DNA of 30,624 bases. It comes from Apostichopus parvimensis. Taxonomy: Eukaryota > Echinodermata > Holothuroidea > Aspidochirotida > Stichopodidae. Positions 23,301 to 30,624 of the stretch are shown piece after piece (position 1 is the first letter of the stretch; each line of letters begins with the position of its first letter). The DNA lies in the NCBI GenBank assembly GCA_000934455.1, contig KN885351.1:25962-56585 (forward strand). Direction: 5' to 3'. Under the pieces are notes generated by a model. The model was given only the letters and a program-made list of their open reading frames with translations. It was not told the DNA's origin and made no database searches. The translations under genes and the position numbers were made by a program.

Positions 23301-26300
23301 GGGGAGCTCTGAATAGTATGCATAGTGTTTTAGAAATTTCTTGGACAATCTTTTCACCACCAGAATGCTAAGAAGCAATATATTGGGGAAGAGGAAGGGG
23401 GGGGGGAGAGAAGAGATATTTATCATAAATAGAGTGACAGGGAGGGAAAAAGAGAGGAAATATAAACAAGCTTCTTATCTATCTATGACATTTACTATAA
23501 ATTGGAGGGTTCAAAACTTCTTTTTCTTTCTTTGTTTGCCAATTGGAATTATGCAGAGAAATGATTGGCTAGATCATGATTCAAACCTAACAAACCTAAA
23601 GATGTCAAGTCCTGAGATCTACTCCAACTGCACCACCCAGACCAGAGGGATGGGGGAAGAGAAGGGGGAGGGGTTGGTGCCAGCCAAAAGCTGTTGTACT
23701 CTGTTAACAGGAATCACAACCCTAGATTCATTTCATGCAACCCAGACAGCATCAAGAAATTGAAAAAAAAAATCAGTATTTTGCGTACAACCAATCCAGC
23801 AACAAAACTACCCATTTTCTGTTTTTGACTTTCGTAAAATGTCTGACATAAGTCTGTCGGCTATTTGAAGGATCTTCTTCTCAAGCAAGCTGAAAACATT
23901 TTCTACAGTGAGATAACATTTTTAGATTGTTGCGAGCCCTGGACGAGATTTAATTCTGTTCCCAGGTCGTTGACTGCTTAGACCCCGTTTAACATTTCTC
24001 CAAAGGTTATTGATCTCCAGTCTCATCAACACCAGGCAGCTTATCCAACATCTTCTACCCTTTCAACAAATTTTGTGTTTTGTCAAAGCTTTTATCTGAG
24101 GATAAACAGACTTAAGGTACTAAAGCCCTGTAAGGGATTATCTGGCAGCGACTGACAGGAGTTTACACACATGATGTTAAATACTGGCTGTAGAAGAATG
24201 TGGTACTTAGATAAGATAAAGCGAGCAAAAAACAAGTCTGTACTCTCAAATTATTTTATCAGTCACTGACCTCCTTCAAACAGACTGCCAGAATTAAACA
24301 TTCACTCTGTACAAGACTGCATGGCAGAAAACTATTACCAGTCCGTGCTTAATTTTCAGCCTCGATTTTTCTGGTGAACTTTTCCTCCCAAGCTCCGTAA
24401 GTTTGTCTAAAACCCCCAAAACATACTGGTTTTGGGGATTCACAATGTGATCATACTTACCTGTCCTCACCTCTACATATGTACTTTCCTATCTACCTAA
24501 TCTACATGACTGGAACAGTTTAGCACTGTGCCCCCTCCCCCCCCCCCACTGCTGGGGCACTACCCACTTTATCTTATCAGAGAGTGTTAGCTCAATGGTT
24601 AACGCCGCTCCCTATTAACCATAAGGTCCCGAGTTTGAGTCAATCCAAGATAAATGTATGTCGTCCAGTTACAGAGTTGTTGACAATTCATAATCATGAA
24701 TGTCAAAATATGAATCTAAGAGACTGACTTCGGTCAGCTTACAGCCTTGATATGCCAATGATGGCTTCTTCGCGAGTTCCTGCCTGCAGGAGAATCTAAA
24801 ATACATTCATACATACATACATCTTCCTTCCCAATCCATCATTCAGAAGAAAAACAACTACAGTACTTGATTTGAGCTAAGCATTTTCTTTCAAGTTTTC
24901 TCACTACGTTGACTTTTGGTGATCATTTTCGGACCAGATTTTGTCAGAAAGGCAGAGTTTAGATTTGTTTGCCTTAAAGAGGGGCAAAATGGGATGTTGG
25001 TCTCTCTCTGTGCATGCTAAGATTTTAGTAAATTAAATATTTGAATTTAAAGCTACAATATAGTTACGAAGCAGAATCGGGTAAATGTTGAAGTTTTATT
25101 TGGTTTTTCTACGAGTTGTAGTTTCACACACAATATTTATAATAACAATTAACTTCTGGAGAAGATAACTACATGTGAAATTTTAATTTAATTTAAAATC
25201 AGTCAAACCTGCTATTGAACTGTTTCACATACACTGCATGCTGGAAATTGGAATACATTTTAGACCCTGTCTTCACCCACCCCTCTACCATGTTTTATAA
25301 ACTACAAACAAGGGCAAAAGTGCCATTGATCAAACAGTGTTGTTATATTTACCCAACAAACATTAACTAAGCTTTCAGTGGTTACTTTGAAATACCACAA
25401 ATTTTAGAACAGACATGTACCAGGTCTGCTGGCTGTTCGTTTTGATAGTAAAGTGCTCAAGCCCAAATCAAACATAAGATTGAATCAAGCCAAATATTTC
25501 AAATGTTCCAAAGATGTTCTGGCGGAAGACTCCATTGTTAGCGCGGGTGTAGAGCTAGCCATGGTGAACACAATGTAGTAAGAAGGAATGCAGTTTGTGG
25601 ATCAGTTAAGTGTCTTTTGTTACAGCTTTGCTGCAGACTATTGTTAGGTTTATCAGGTTGTATTGTTAGTGTGTTACTTTTAAGTAATCTTGTTTTCTGT
25701 ATATATATGTACTGTTCAGTTTTTCCTCAGTCTCTGTTATACTCTTATAGAAAGAACAAGTTGTGTGCAGCAACAGGCTGTAATATACTCAGCTGTCGCA
25801 TGCGTATTCTCTAGCTAACTCTAACAGACCAATCAGGGCTGATTTAATCTGCTAGCTTTTGGTCTGAGATATCTAGTCCGACAACCATTGATATCCAAAC
25901 CAGGGGCAAGAACTTTTACTTCTAACTTAAAGATGGATAGTTGAAAGGCAAATTAAACTATGAATAATTGTGAAAGAGAAACATCATCTGCAGTATCCAG
26001 GTGAAATGCCCTATCCCTTTTTAAATATTAAAAAGTTGACCCTAGTAGGTGTTGTACCAAAAGTAGTGTTTCACTTTCTAACCTTATAGTAAGAAGTGTT
26101 ATGTTATGGATGCTTGATACCACAAAAAAATATATTTGTATATTATAAAAAAATATATAAAAAAATATGATTTACTCTAAATCTCATGTCCAAAATTGAA
26201 AGATCATCACCTGGATAAACCACACCAAATGATACTGTGTGAACTTAATAAGCTCTTTGCTGGAAAAGTTGGACAACCTATTAAATTCAACACCAAAACA

Positions 26301-29300
26301 TGCTAGTGAAATGCAGCTTTAGACAAAGTATAGTGATCTATTCTCTGTTGTCCAAAGAACAACTAGCAAAGTTGCTTCATAAAAAACCATGAAAATGTTA
26401 TTAATCAGAAGAATTTATCTCATTATTGCACTTGGATCACATCCTTTTACTCTAACATATATTATCCTACACCATTAATTGTCCCATCAACTCAAAAAAA
26501 AAAAAGGGGAATGTTGTTATTAAGTATTTTTAGATCATAATGATGACTTTAATTGCTAAACGTGTTTATGAACGCAATACCAAAATCAGGCTAATCATAG
26601 ACGGCCTGACGTCTGACAGAATAAACTTTCCATGAAATACTAACATCTGATCTCACAATAAGAGAAGTCATCTCAATGGTCACCATGGTAAAAAACAGAG
26701 TAAGGTACATGAATATACTTAAAGGGTGTTAATCGCACACAAAGAATCGTCTCATGCCGGTAATCTGACCTAGTTTCAAATGAGGTGTAACAGAATTGTT
26801 AGACACCACCATCGATCCCAGAAAATACACACACAGCTTGCTACTGTCGGTAATTAGACACTAGTGTACAGTCAATACATACAGCCAAGATCAATACCCA
26901 CAACACAGTGTACATAGCAGCGTAGACATCTCAGGTCTAGATAAAAGATAACCAAGGTACCACGTTTCATTACTGTCTGCATTTTGTAGCGACAAGAAGA
27001 AAACGTCATTTGCAAGCAACGGAAAGTTAACTTTATCAGAGCGCACTCGGTTTGGGGCGAGTCTTCAATGCCTTTAAAACAAAGACTTCTTATAGGTGAA
27101 TATATCTAATGACTCAATTAAGGACCGAGAGTAGACATATTAATAGAGAAGCGAGGAACAAACGACAACAGCAGACTCTGGAAGGTTGAAGATGGAACTC
27201 ACCAAATTTATATCTAAAAAAATTGTATGAGCAATTGTAATCAATTTTTTTTTATAGAATTTTTTTTTAACTGTAACCACAAAAGTAAGACTTTCCATGC
27301 TGTCACTCTGAGAGCAAAGTTACTAATGGGTAGAAGGAAAGGTTCAGTCTCAGGGCTGCGAAAGCTAAGATCGGAGCACAGTCAATCCAAACTACATAGA
27401 TATATCACATAGACTCACTACTGGCAGAAGCACAGTCAATCCAAACTACATCTATCACATAGACTCATTGCTGGCAGGAGATATCATATAAATATAACAT
27501 ATATATAATTACTCTGTCTGTCTCTCTGCCAAGACTTGTTCTGTCAAATAAGTTTGTTCTCAAACTTGCGATGTCTGTGTTTTACTCTTTTTCTTCAAGT
27601 GAGATTACATTTATGAAATCATTTTACTCTGTTATCTTCAGCAATTTGAGCATCTTTCAAGGGTATCTACTTACTAAGCTGATAACTCTATCAGAGAACA
27701 TATAAATCAATTTAGACATATGCTCTGTTTCCAAATACCTTCAGATACCCTTGTAAACCCCAATTAGATGTGTTATATATGATCCTGACATTTCTTGCAC
27801 GAAGAAGGCTACACAGTGTTCAATTATTGCAGTAGGGTTCATTACATACTCACCGATGAATGTGAGAGAAAAGTAAAAGTTGGCAAGACCGGAGGCAGAA
27901 TGAGTCCCCGGGAAGAGCAGAATAATGTCACCATCGTCAGAGGCGGATACCGCTTCACTGATGCTGGTGTGAGATTGAACAAAAGTCTCTCTTGGAAGAT
28001 GAAGATCCTACCAGACGAGAAAGACCAGAGCAAAGAGATGAGATAGTCATGGGATGGATTGGGCTGCCCTAAGGTATTCTTATTGTGACAGGGGTGGACT
28101 GACAGGCAGGTCAGATGAATAGAGGGGTAGGGGACTAGCCAGCTCCACAACCTCTGAATCAAGTCCAACATTTGGTTTGCTTCAAGTTCTGTTCCAACAT
28201 TGTGGACTTCATGTCTTAAAGTTTGGTTGTATGCAGAAGAGTGCTAAGTAGGGACCATATCTTAGGAAGGGACCCTTCATCTTTACATTGCTGGTAGAGA
28301 AGGAGGGGTGGAGGGGGGTATTGTTTTTTGCTCATATTGCTGATATTCCACCTCTTTCAGTTAATCTCATTAGCATAATTGGGTAGTAGTTCATTTTCCA
28401 CAATATTAAGTTATTTCAATTTGACACAGAACATGCAGATTAAAAACAGCCAGATGAAAGTAGCAACCAATCAGACTTGGTTTTTCAAAGTCTATGAGTG
28501 CTGGTTATAGCTTATTTATCAGTTCTCTGCACAGATACTGGTTTAGTTGTCCATGTTTATGATAGAGACAAACAACATATATAGACTTAATAGTATCACA
28601 CAAGGTTTACTAACTGTATCGACAATATTAAATATATATAGACAAATGAAAAGTGAAAAAATTACTTTATGTGATGTTTCCTTCATTGTTTTTTTGATCA
28701 GAAAAGAAAAGGATATAAATATATTTATAACCGTACCTGAATCATTCCAGCTGTGACTCTCTCACCAACGAGATGTGTAACCGCCTCGCTATTAGATTCA
28801 CTGATCCTTGTCTGCAGATTCTTAGCAAGTACACTTTTGGGTGATGAGTTTAACCCATCTATGGAACACAGTGATGTAACCATGTGCCTGTCAGTACAAT
28901 CAGATACCAGATAATACACATGAAGTACTTCAGTCAATCCATACCATGAAATGATACATTATAAAATTGGGTGCTGATTATGTTACTTTTTTGGGGAATT
29001 TTGAAAATTTCCGTGGTTCGGATTTGGTCAGTGGGACACCTTTTGAGGACCTCCTGTGATGTATGATAAATTACAATGCTAGGCTAGTATAAGACTTTAC
29101 TTCTGTAAAGAAATCTGACCCACAAATATCAAAATCTGAGTTTCCAACCCATTTTGTATCGAACAATTCAACTATGTTACCAGCAAACATATTTTTGTTC
29201 ATTATAGACAAACTAAAATGCTTTGCATCCTCCCATCTTTAAAACTGTAGCAGATCACCTTCAGGTCTAGCCTAGTCAGCTTTACCTTAGTAAGTACAAA

Positions 29301-29664
29301 CAGGTCTGCATTCTCATTCCAATTTGGCAGTGAAAGTTGTTTTACTTTTATGTATACATGGAACAATCACTGACCCAGAATATGCAGCTTCTGTCATGAT
29401 GGCGGGAAGGTGTCGGGGGGCATCAACTGGAAAGAAAGTACTGTTGTTTAATGACAGTACAACAACAGCACAAATATCTGAGGGGGGTGGAAAGGAAGGG
29501 GAGGGGAAGGGAAGGGGAGAGGGAGAACGGATAGCTGGGTGAACAAGTGAGATGGAATGTAAAAGAAAATGGTTGTTGAGACTACGAAATGTACCTTCAG
29601 TCTGAAATCATCTTCCAGGACTGAAAGACGTATGCTTGTTATATGTATGTTCTGTTCTACTTTA
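14009..29664 (-). CDS. SHCBP1-like: SHCBP1/SHCBP1L family protein, C-terminal half (multi-exon, 5' end outside window)
   Basis: This is the overall locus; exons are listed separately. Conceptual splicing of minus-strand segments gives about 340 residues that follow the order of vertebrate SHCBP1: a VLED segment, a THLVGERVTAGM segment (vertebrate THVV...MMAGL), the start of the beta-helix with GDIILLFPGTH, then GLGNPEDTII, repeated beta-helix coils, and two NIHNNG / RIHHNQGPGLL coils. Family knowledge: SHCBP1 binds the SH2 domain of Shc and, with centralspindlin (MgcRacGAP/KIF23), acts at the midbody in cytokinesis; Drosophila Nessun Dorma is the counterpart. Vertebrate SHCBP1 is about 670 residues, so roughly half is visible here. 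Vertebrates have a long acidic insertion of about 90 residues between the last coils; here that loop is only about 25 residues. SHCBP1 and its paralogue SHCBP1L cannot be told apart from this half. Junctions 28737/28007, 27854/20265, 20027/14639 and 14532/14305 are all phase-compatible GT-AG pairs. Confidence 0.85.
14532..14639 (-). CDS. SHCBP1-like: SHCBP1-like 108-nt symmetric exon, beta-helix coil (complete copy)
   Basis: The exon is exactly 36 codons, phase 0 at both ends, with acceptor CCTTACCTCAG and donor GAG/GTAAGC. It encodes LAYGVCILSGSRATLKNCNI followed by a HNNG turn and ends DCGILIE. It corresponds to GAGIEIYPGSQCTLSDNGIHHCKEGILIKD in vertebrate SHCBP1. Being symmetric, it could be skipped or duplicated without breaking the frame. 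Its acceptor-proximal 71 nt occur again, identical, at 16181-16251 next to a sequence gap. Confidence 0.88.
14569..16130. repeat. Left copy of 1.6 kb duplicated segment (probable unmerged contig end)
   Basis: This segment begins inside the 108-nt exon (CCATTATTATGG) and continues through intron to the gap. The same order of landmarks recurs at 16181-17810: the exon half, the GGTAGCTTGTAAATTTAG stretch, the AAGTTCTTAAGCGTGGATG stretch, the AAGAGGGAAGGGAGTTTC stretch and the TCACCCCCACCCTGTTCC stretch. Differences are scattered substitutions and small indels, with one larger insertion in the right copy. No other coding exon of the host gene is seen here. Confidence 0.92.
16131..16180. other. 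Assembly gap (50 N)
   Basis: A run of exactly 50 N, the kind of fixed-size placeholder used in scaffolding, so the true distance is unknown. It separates the end of one repeat copy from the start of the other and truncates an exon. Confidence 1.
16181..16251 (-). CDS. SHCBP1-like: Second, partial copy of the 108-nt SHCBP1-like exon, cut by gap
   Basis: Seventy-one nucleotides are identical to the acceptor half of the exon at 14532-14639, with the same CCTTACCTCAG acceptor. The donor half falls into the 50-N gap. It belongs to the 1.6 kb repeat to the right of the gap. It is probably the other haplotype's copy of the same exon placed beside it in the scaffold, and should not be counted as an extra exon without verification. 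Confidence 0.8.
17130..17200 (+). mobile_element. Short insertion with SINE/LINE-like 3' tail, absent from left copy
   Basis: The right copy of the 1.6 kb repeat has roughly 65 extra nucleotides compared with the left copy. They end in TTTGGCGCTATATAAAAATT followed by ATGTATTATTATTATT. A 'GCGCTATATAA...(ATT)n' end is a common 3' tail of tRNA-derived SINEs and related non-LTR elements in marine invertebrates. It is probably a 5'-truncated insertion polymorphic between the two copies. Exact borders are uncertain. Confidence 0.45.
18116..18294 (+). CDS. Candidate orphan exon, unknown, possibly death-fold-like
   Basis: A plus-strand open segment lies inside the SHCBP1-like intron, between an acceptor-like TTGTTGATGCAG and a donor-like GTG/GTAAAA. 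It encodes about 59 residues with an amphipathic helical look: ISENLINTIPKKLAKLIVFE, then a SDRSKLHPDVEEF segment, then ILQRGRLLLEL. The spacing of Leu/Ile residues and the 'L-xx-RG-LLLEL' end recall death-effector or CARD-like folds, which are expanded in echinoderms. This is only a resemblance. No partner exon was found nearby, so it may be a pseudogene fragment or chance. Confidence 0.25.
18724..18754. repeat. Perfect 14-bp hairpin with 3-nt loop
   Basis: CAGGGAGTTGTTAT and ATAACAACTCCCTG are exact reverse complements separated by GGA. The stem is perfect and ends abruptly on both sides. The following sequence (CTTTCACGCTGCTGTGTGC) is less AT-rich than its surroundings. It could be the terminus of an unrecognised mobile element, a structured RNA or a protein-binding palindrome. 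It is short for a microRNA precursor. Confidence 0.6.
19487..19640 (+). repeat. Intronic short tandem array carrying ATGCATATTCAT
   Basis: ATATGCATATTCATG starts at 19487, 19517 and 19545, and again (less the final G) at 19573; the last three are in a 28-bp tandem (unit ATATGCATATTCATGTCAGT plus ACTCCATT). Degraded relatives continue to about 19640 (ATATTCATG, ATATGCATTTTCATG). The 89-codon open frame that spans it is a by-product of the repeat. Confidence 0.85.
20027..20265 (-). CDS. SHCBP1-like: SHCBP1-like exon, central beta-helix coils
   Basis: The exon is 239 nt, with acceptor CGTGACTCAG and donor GCT/GTACGT. Two nucleotides complete the Gly codon from the previous exon, and 79 codons follow. 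Visible pieces are LGNPEDTIISCRG, LMDALDLSGSSVSFQNIKFY, INCIFEGGGVQL and MKLEECEIFGA. Alternating hydrophobic strands with G/N turns every 20-25 residues fit three beta-helix coils. The match to vertebrate SHCBP1 is collinear: GLPDDIVI, then DCTGADIKISGIKF, then LENCVLQ, then FLMKNSDLYGA. The upstream intron is about 7.6 kb and the downstream intron reaches the duplicated 108-nt exon. The exon ends in phase 0. Confidence 0.88.
20336..20718 (+). repeat. Tandem array, three copies of a 144-146 bp unit, last truncated
   Basis: Copies start at ACAATAGRCT (20336, 20482, 20626). Shared landmarks are CATCAAATATGAA, GACCTTCCCTTCTTGAGATA, TCGTGTTTACAAGGTTTTCA and TTTGACCCCTGGTGACC. The third copy breaks off after GTGTTTACAAG into CACACA-rich sequence with ATGAATGCAT repeats (to about 20790). 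The array begins about 70 nt upstream of the SHCBP1-like exon at 20265 on the gene strand, so it sits in its intron close to the branch-point region. Confidence 0.9.
20934..21048 (+). repeat. Tandem array, 3 x 38 bp
   Basis: ACTATTTTGTTGTTATG followed by CTACTAATGGCACCAGCTC recurs at 20934, 20972 and 21010 with few changes. It lies just after a 15-nt C tract (20898-20912). Confidence 0.85.
21049..24581. other. Intron of the SHCBP1-like gene, no other gene seen
   Basis: AT-rich intronic DNA. It includes the longest homopolymer of the window, 24 G at 22275-22298, and a purine-rich stretch near 23388-23460. On the minus strand at about 23645-23565 there is a possible degenerate tRNA-like head (GGTGCAGTTGGAGTAG and GGTTTGAATCATGATC). 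No convincing coding exon was found. Confidence 0.45.
24582..24822 (+). mobile_element. tRNA-derived SINE, copy 2
   Basis: Same head and body as the copy at 2607: A box TAGCTCAATGG (24588-24598), B box GAGTTTGAGTC (24631-24641), ATGTATGTCGTCCAGTTACA, GAATCTAAGAGACTGACTT and GCCAATGATGGCTTCTTC. It ends in a CATA-rich tail (about 24800-24822). It lacks the TTGACAATTGACAATT doubling seen in copy 1. It lies in the 7.6 kb intron of the SHCBP1-like gene, antisense to it. Confidence 0.8.
24823..27375. other. Intron of the SHCBP1-like gene, nothing recognised
   Basis: Unique-looking AT-rich sequence with an A/T low-complexity patch at about 26120-26175. No splice-flanked coding segment matching the SHCBP1 family was found here, and the flanking exons already join in frame. 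Confidence 0.45.
27376..27480 (+). repeat. Tandem duplication, 2 x about 54 bp
   Basis: GCACAGTCAATCCAAACTAC, followed by an ATCACATAGACTCA segment and CTGGCAG, occurs at 27376 and 27430, with a 4-nt indel between copies. It lies in the SHCBP1-like intron about 370 nt past the donor of the 28007-27854 exon. Confidence 0.8.
27854..28007 (-). CDS. SHCBP1-like: SHCBP1-like exon, first beta-helix coil (GDIILLFPGTH)
   Basis: The exon is 154 nt, with acceptor TCTGGTAG and a strong donor G/GTGAGT. Read in phase 0 it gives DLHLPRETFVQSH, then SISEAVSASDDGDIILLFPG, then a run ending in FSLTFIG. The pattern 'repeated small helix, GD-ILL-PGTH' is the hallmark first strand of right-handed beta-helix proteins (SHCBP1, FBXO10/11) and corresponds to EGDTVIVCPGHY in vertebrate SHCBP1. 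The exon ends with one nucleotide of a Gly codon that the next exon completes as GGT. Longer open frames exist across this span on both strands (83 codons plus, 109 codons minus), but they are the wrong frames. Confidence 0.85.
28737..28887 (-). CDS. SHCBP1-like: SHCBP1-like exon, linker into the beta-helix domain
   Basis: The exon is 151 nt, with acceptor TGTACTGACAG and donor CAG/GTACGG. It starts at codon position 3 and ends in phase 0. It encodes about 50 residues, beginning HMVTSLCSIDGLNSS and ending EAVTHLVGERVTAGMIQ. The end matches the vertebrate SHCBP1 stretch THVVSSTMMAGL, which directly precedes the pectin-lyase-like beta-helix. A second possible acceptor (TTCCATAG, 24 nt further in) would start the exon at DGLNSS in a different phase. 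The join to the next exon reads MIQ/DLHL and is in frame. Confidence 0.75.
29482..29523 (+). repeat. Purine-rich G-quadruplex-capable tract
   Basis: Runs of three to six G separated by one to a few A residues (GGGGAGGGGAAGGGAAGGGG within it). It lies in the intron about 70 nt downstream of the candidate exon 29664-29595, so the gene's transcript would carry a C/T-rich tract here. Confidence 0.6.
29595..29664 (-). CDS. SHCBP1-like: SHCBP1-like exon (candidate), VLED segment
   Basis: A 70-nt open segment on the minus strand lies between a TTTTCTTAG acceptor and an AAG/GTACAT donor. It encodes 23 full codons after one carried nucleotide, including KVEQNIH and IRLSVLEDDFRLK. This resembles the vertebrate SHCBP1 segment CVEPRLRLHYDILED just before the linker to the beta-helix, and it lies in the right order upstream of the other exons. 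It ends in phase 0, whereas the next recognised exon (28887) starts at codon position 3. An exon between them is therefore missing from this model, or one of the chosen splice sites is wrong. An alternative acceptor (TTTCAG) inside the segment would shorten it. Confidence 0.5.
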
Positions 29665-30624
29665 CTAAGAAAACAAACATAACTACACTAATGTCAATAA
29701 GTCACTTAAAATTTAACTTGCATTAGAATTTGCTCTTGAAATGAGATATTTCTATGAGAAATGTGAGTAGGAATAGGACTGCAATTTGGTATGAACTATA
29801 CCAAGCACAACAGCCCACTGCTAAAATTGTGATCAGAAACTATATCCCTAAATTATCTTGGAACAATCCCTTAGTTGTTTATCATTGAAGTTAACTGTTT
29901 TGAAGTTTACCGTAGGTATATTAATAGGATTTGAAATATTTTGCATCCAACAAATGACTAAATTAAAACAAGAGCTTTAAGGACATTGTTGTTTGATAAC
30001 ACATTAACTTTTATGGATATTATTGTGATATTTCTTCCTTGATTGTTATCGGCAATCATAAACATGGGAGTTTCTCTTTGCTAGCCTCTTTGTTCTAAAT
30101 TGTATTCAATAGTTTTGCAATATAACAAGGACACCTTGACTGACTCTAAAAGGAAAGAGAATATTAATGATATCTCAAGCCGATAGACATGTTAGGGCAA
30201 ACAGAGTAGGCCGCCATAGAGGGTGCACAGTGTTAAAAAGGTTACCAGTTCACTCTACAGTATATCAAGAGTGCTGAGGTTGTGAGCAGACAGGTATGTG
30301 ACGAGCGCAGTAACTTCAGCTATACTGCTCTCTCCTCATTGTTGGCAATTGCCATTTAGGGTGGGAACCTCCTGGCAAGTATTGTTGCAAACAGATTTTC
30401 CATACATGTGCTAAGATTGACGGCTGAATACTGACGGAACTGAATACCCTGTTTATGCTATTTTCATTACCCACTGAAGTAGATTAGCAAGGGAATATTT
30501 AACAATAAAGTACAGTAGTTCAACAATCCCATGGAAACTTTACAGAGTTTTCCACAGCAATAATGACGTCATTGTTTACAGGCAGTTGCCCATAGTGTCA
30601 CTTCCCATCAGCAAAAACTCCCAC
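29665..30624. other. Upstream intron of the SHCBP1-like gene, nothing recognised
   Basis: I searched the minus strand for the N-terminal segment expected before the VLED exon and found no splice-flanked match. The upstream exons are probably beyond the window end. Confidence 0.4.

Noticed and set aside
23341-23763. 140-codon plus-strand open frame, the longest in the window
   Set aside because: Composition is purine-rich low complexity (GGGREE, KGGG, EKERK) with no domain, and part of it lies opposite a possible tRNA-like SINE head. No splice or start context supports a gene.
27795-28046. 83-codon plus-strand and 109-codon minus-strand open frames over the same span
   Set aside because: The real coding content is the third minus-strand frame between 28007 and 27854, which reads GDIILLFPGTH between good splice sites. 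The longer frames are shadows of it.
29324-29542. 72-codon plus-strand open frame ending in a Gly/Glu-rich tail
   Set aside because: The tail comes from the purine-rich tract, the start lacks context, and the locus is intronic on the opposite strand.

Overview
The window reads as nuclear DNA of a marine invertebrate deuterostome, most likely an echinoderm and possibly a sea cucumber. The grounds are AT-rich non-coding DNA, small GT-AG exons separated by kilobase introns, many poly-G/poly-C tracts, tRNA-derived SINEs, LINE remnants and a divergent member of an animal gene family. The lineage call is an inference. The window has no bacterial-style gene density and almost all long ORFs are chance.

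The only gene I can assemble with confidence is on the minus strand. It is the C-terminal half of an SHCBP1/SHCBP1L family protein (SHC SH2-domain-binding protein 1; related to Drosophila Nessun Dorma). It runs from about 29664 down to the stop at 14009. Five exons (28887-28737, 28007-27854, 20265-20027, 14639-14532, 14305-14009) join with compatible phases and align along their length with the right-handed beta-helix part of the vertebrate protein. A sixth, less certain exon (29664-29595) matches a segment just upstream of it. The N-terminal half would lie beyond 30624.

The last large intron holds a 50-N scaffold gap (16131-16180). The 1.56 kb left of the gap (14569-16130) is repeated, with small differences, in the 1.6 kb right of it (16181 to about 17810), including a second partial copy of the 108-nt exon. 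This looks like two unmerged, heterozygous contig ends. A real in-frame exon duplication is the alternative.

The remainder is intergenic and intronic DNA rich in repeats. From left to right: a frameshifted LINE 3' remnant with a second fragment (28-775); tRNA-like sequence (2411-2500); a tRNA-derived SINE (2607-2842) whose sister copy is at 24582-24822; a foldback-type element (4333-4774); a nested minisatellite built on a 12-bp palindrome (7489-8104); a three-copy tandem array of about 340 bp units (10512-11495); the 3' UTR side of the gene (below 14009); a 28-bp array carrying a similar palindrome (19487-19640); a three-copy array of about 145 bp next to an exon (20336-20718); a 3 x 38 bp array (20934-21048); and a 2 x 54 bp array (27376-27480). 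I see no CRISPR, rRNA, intact tRNA gene or complete transposase/integrase.
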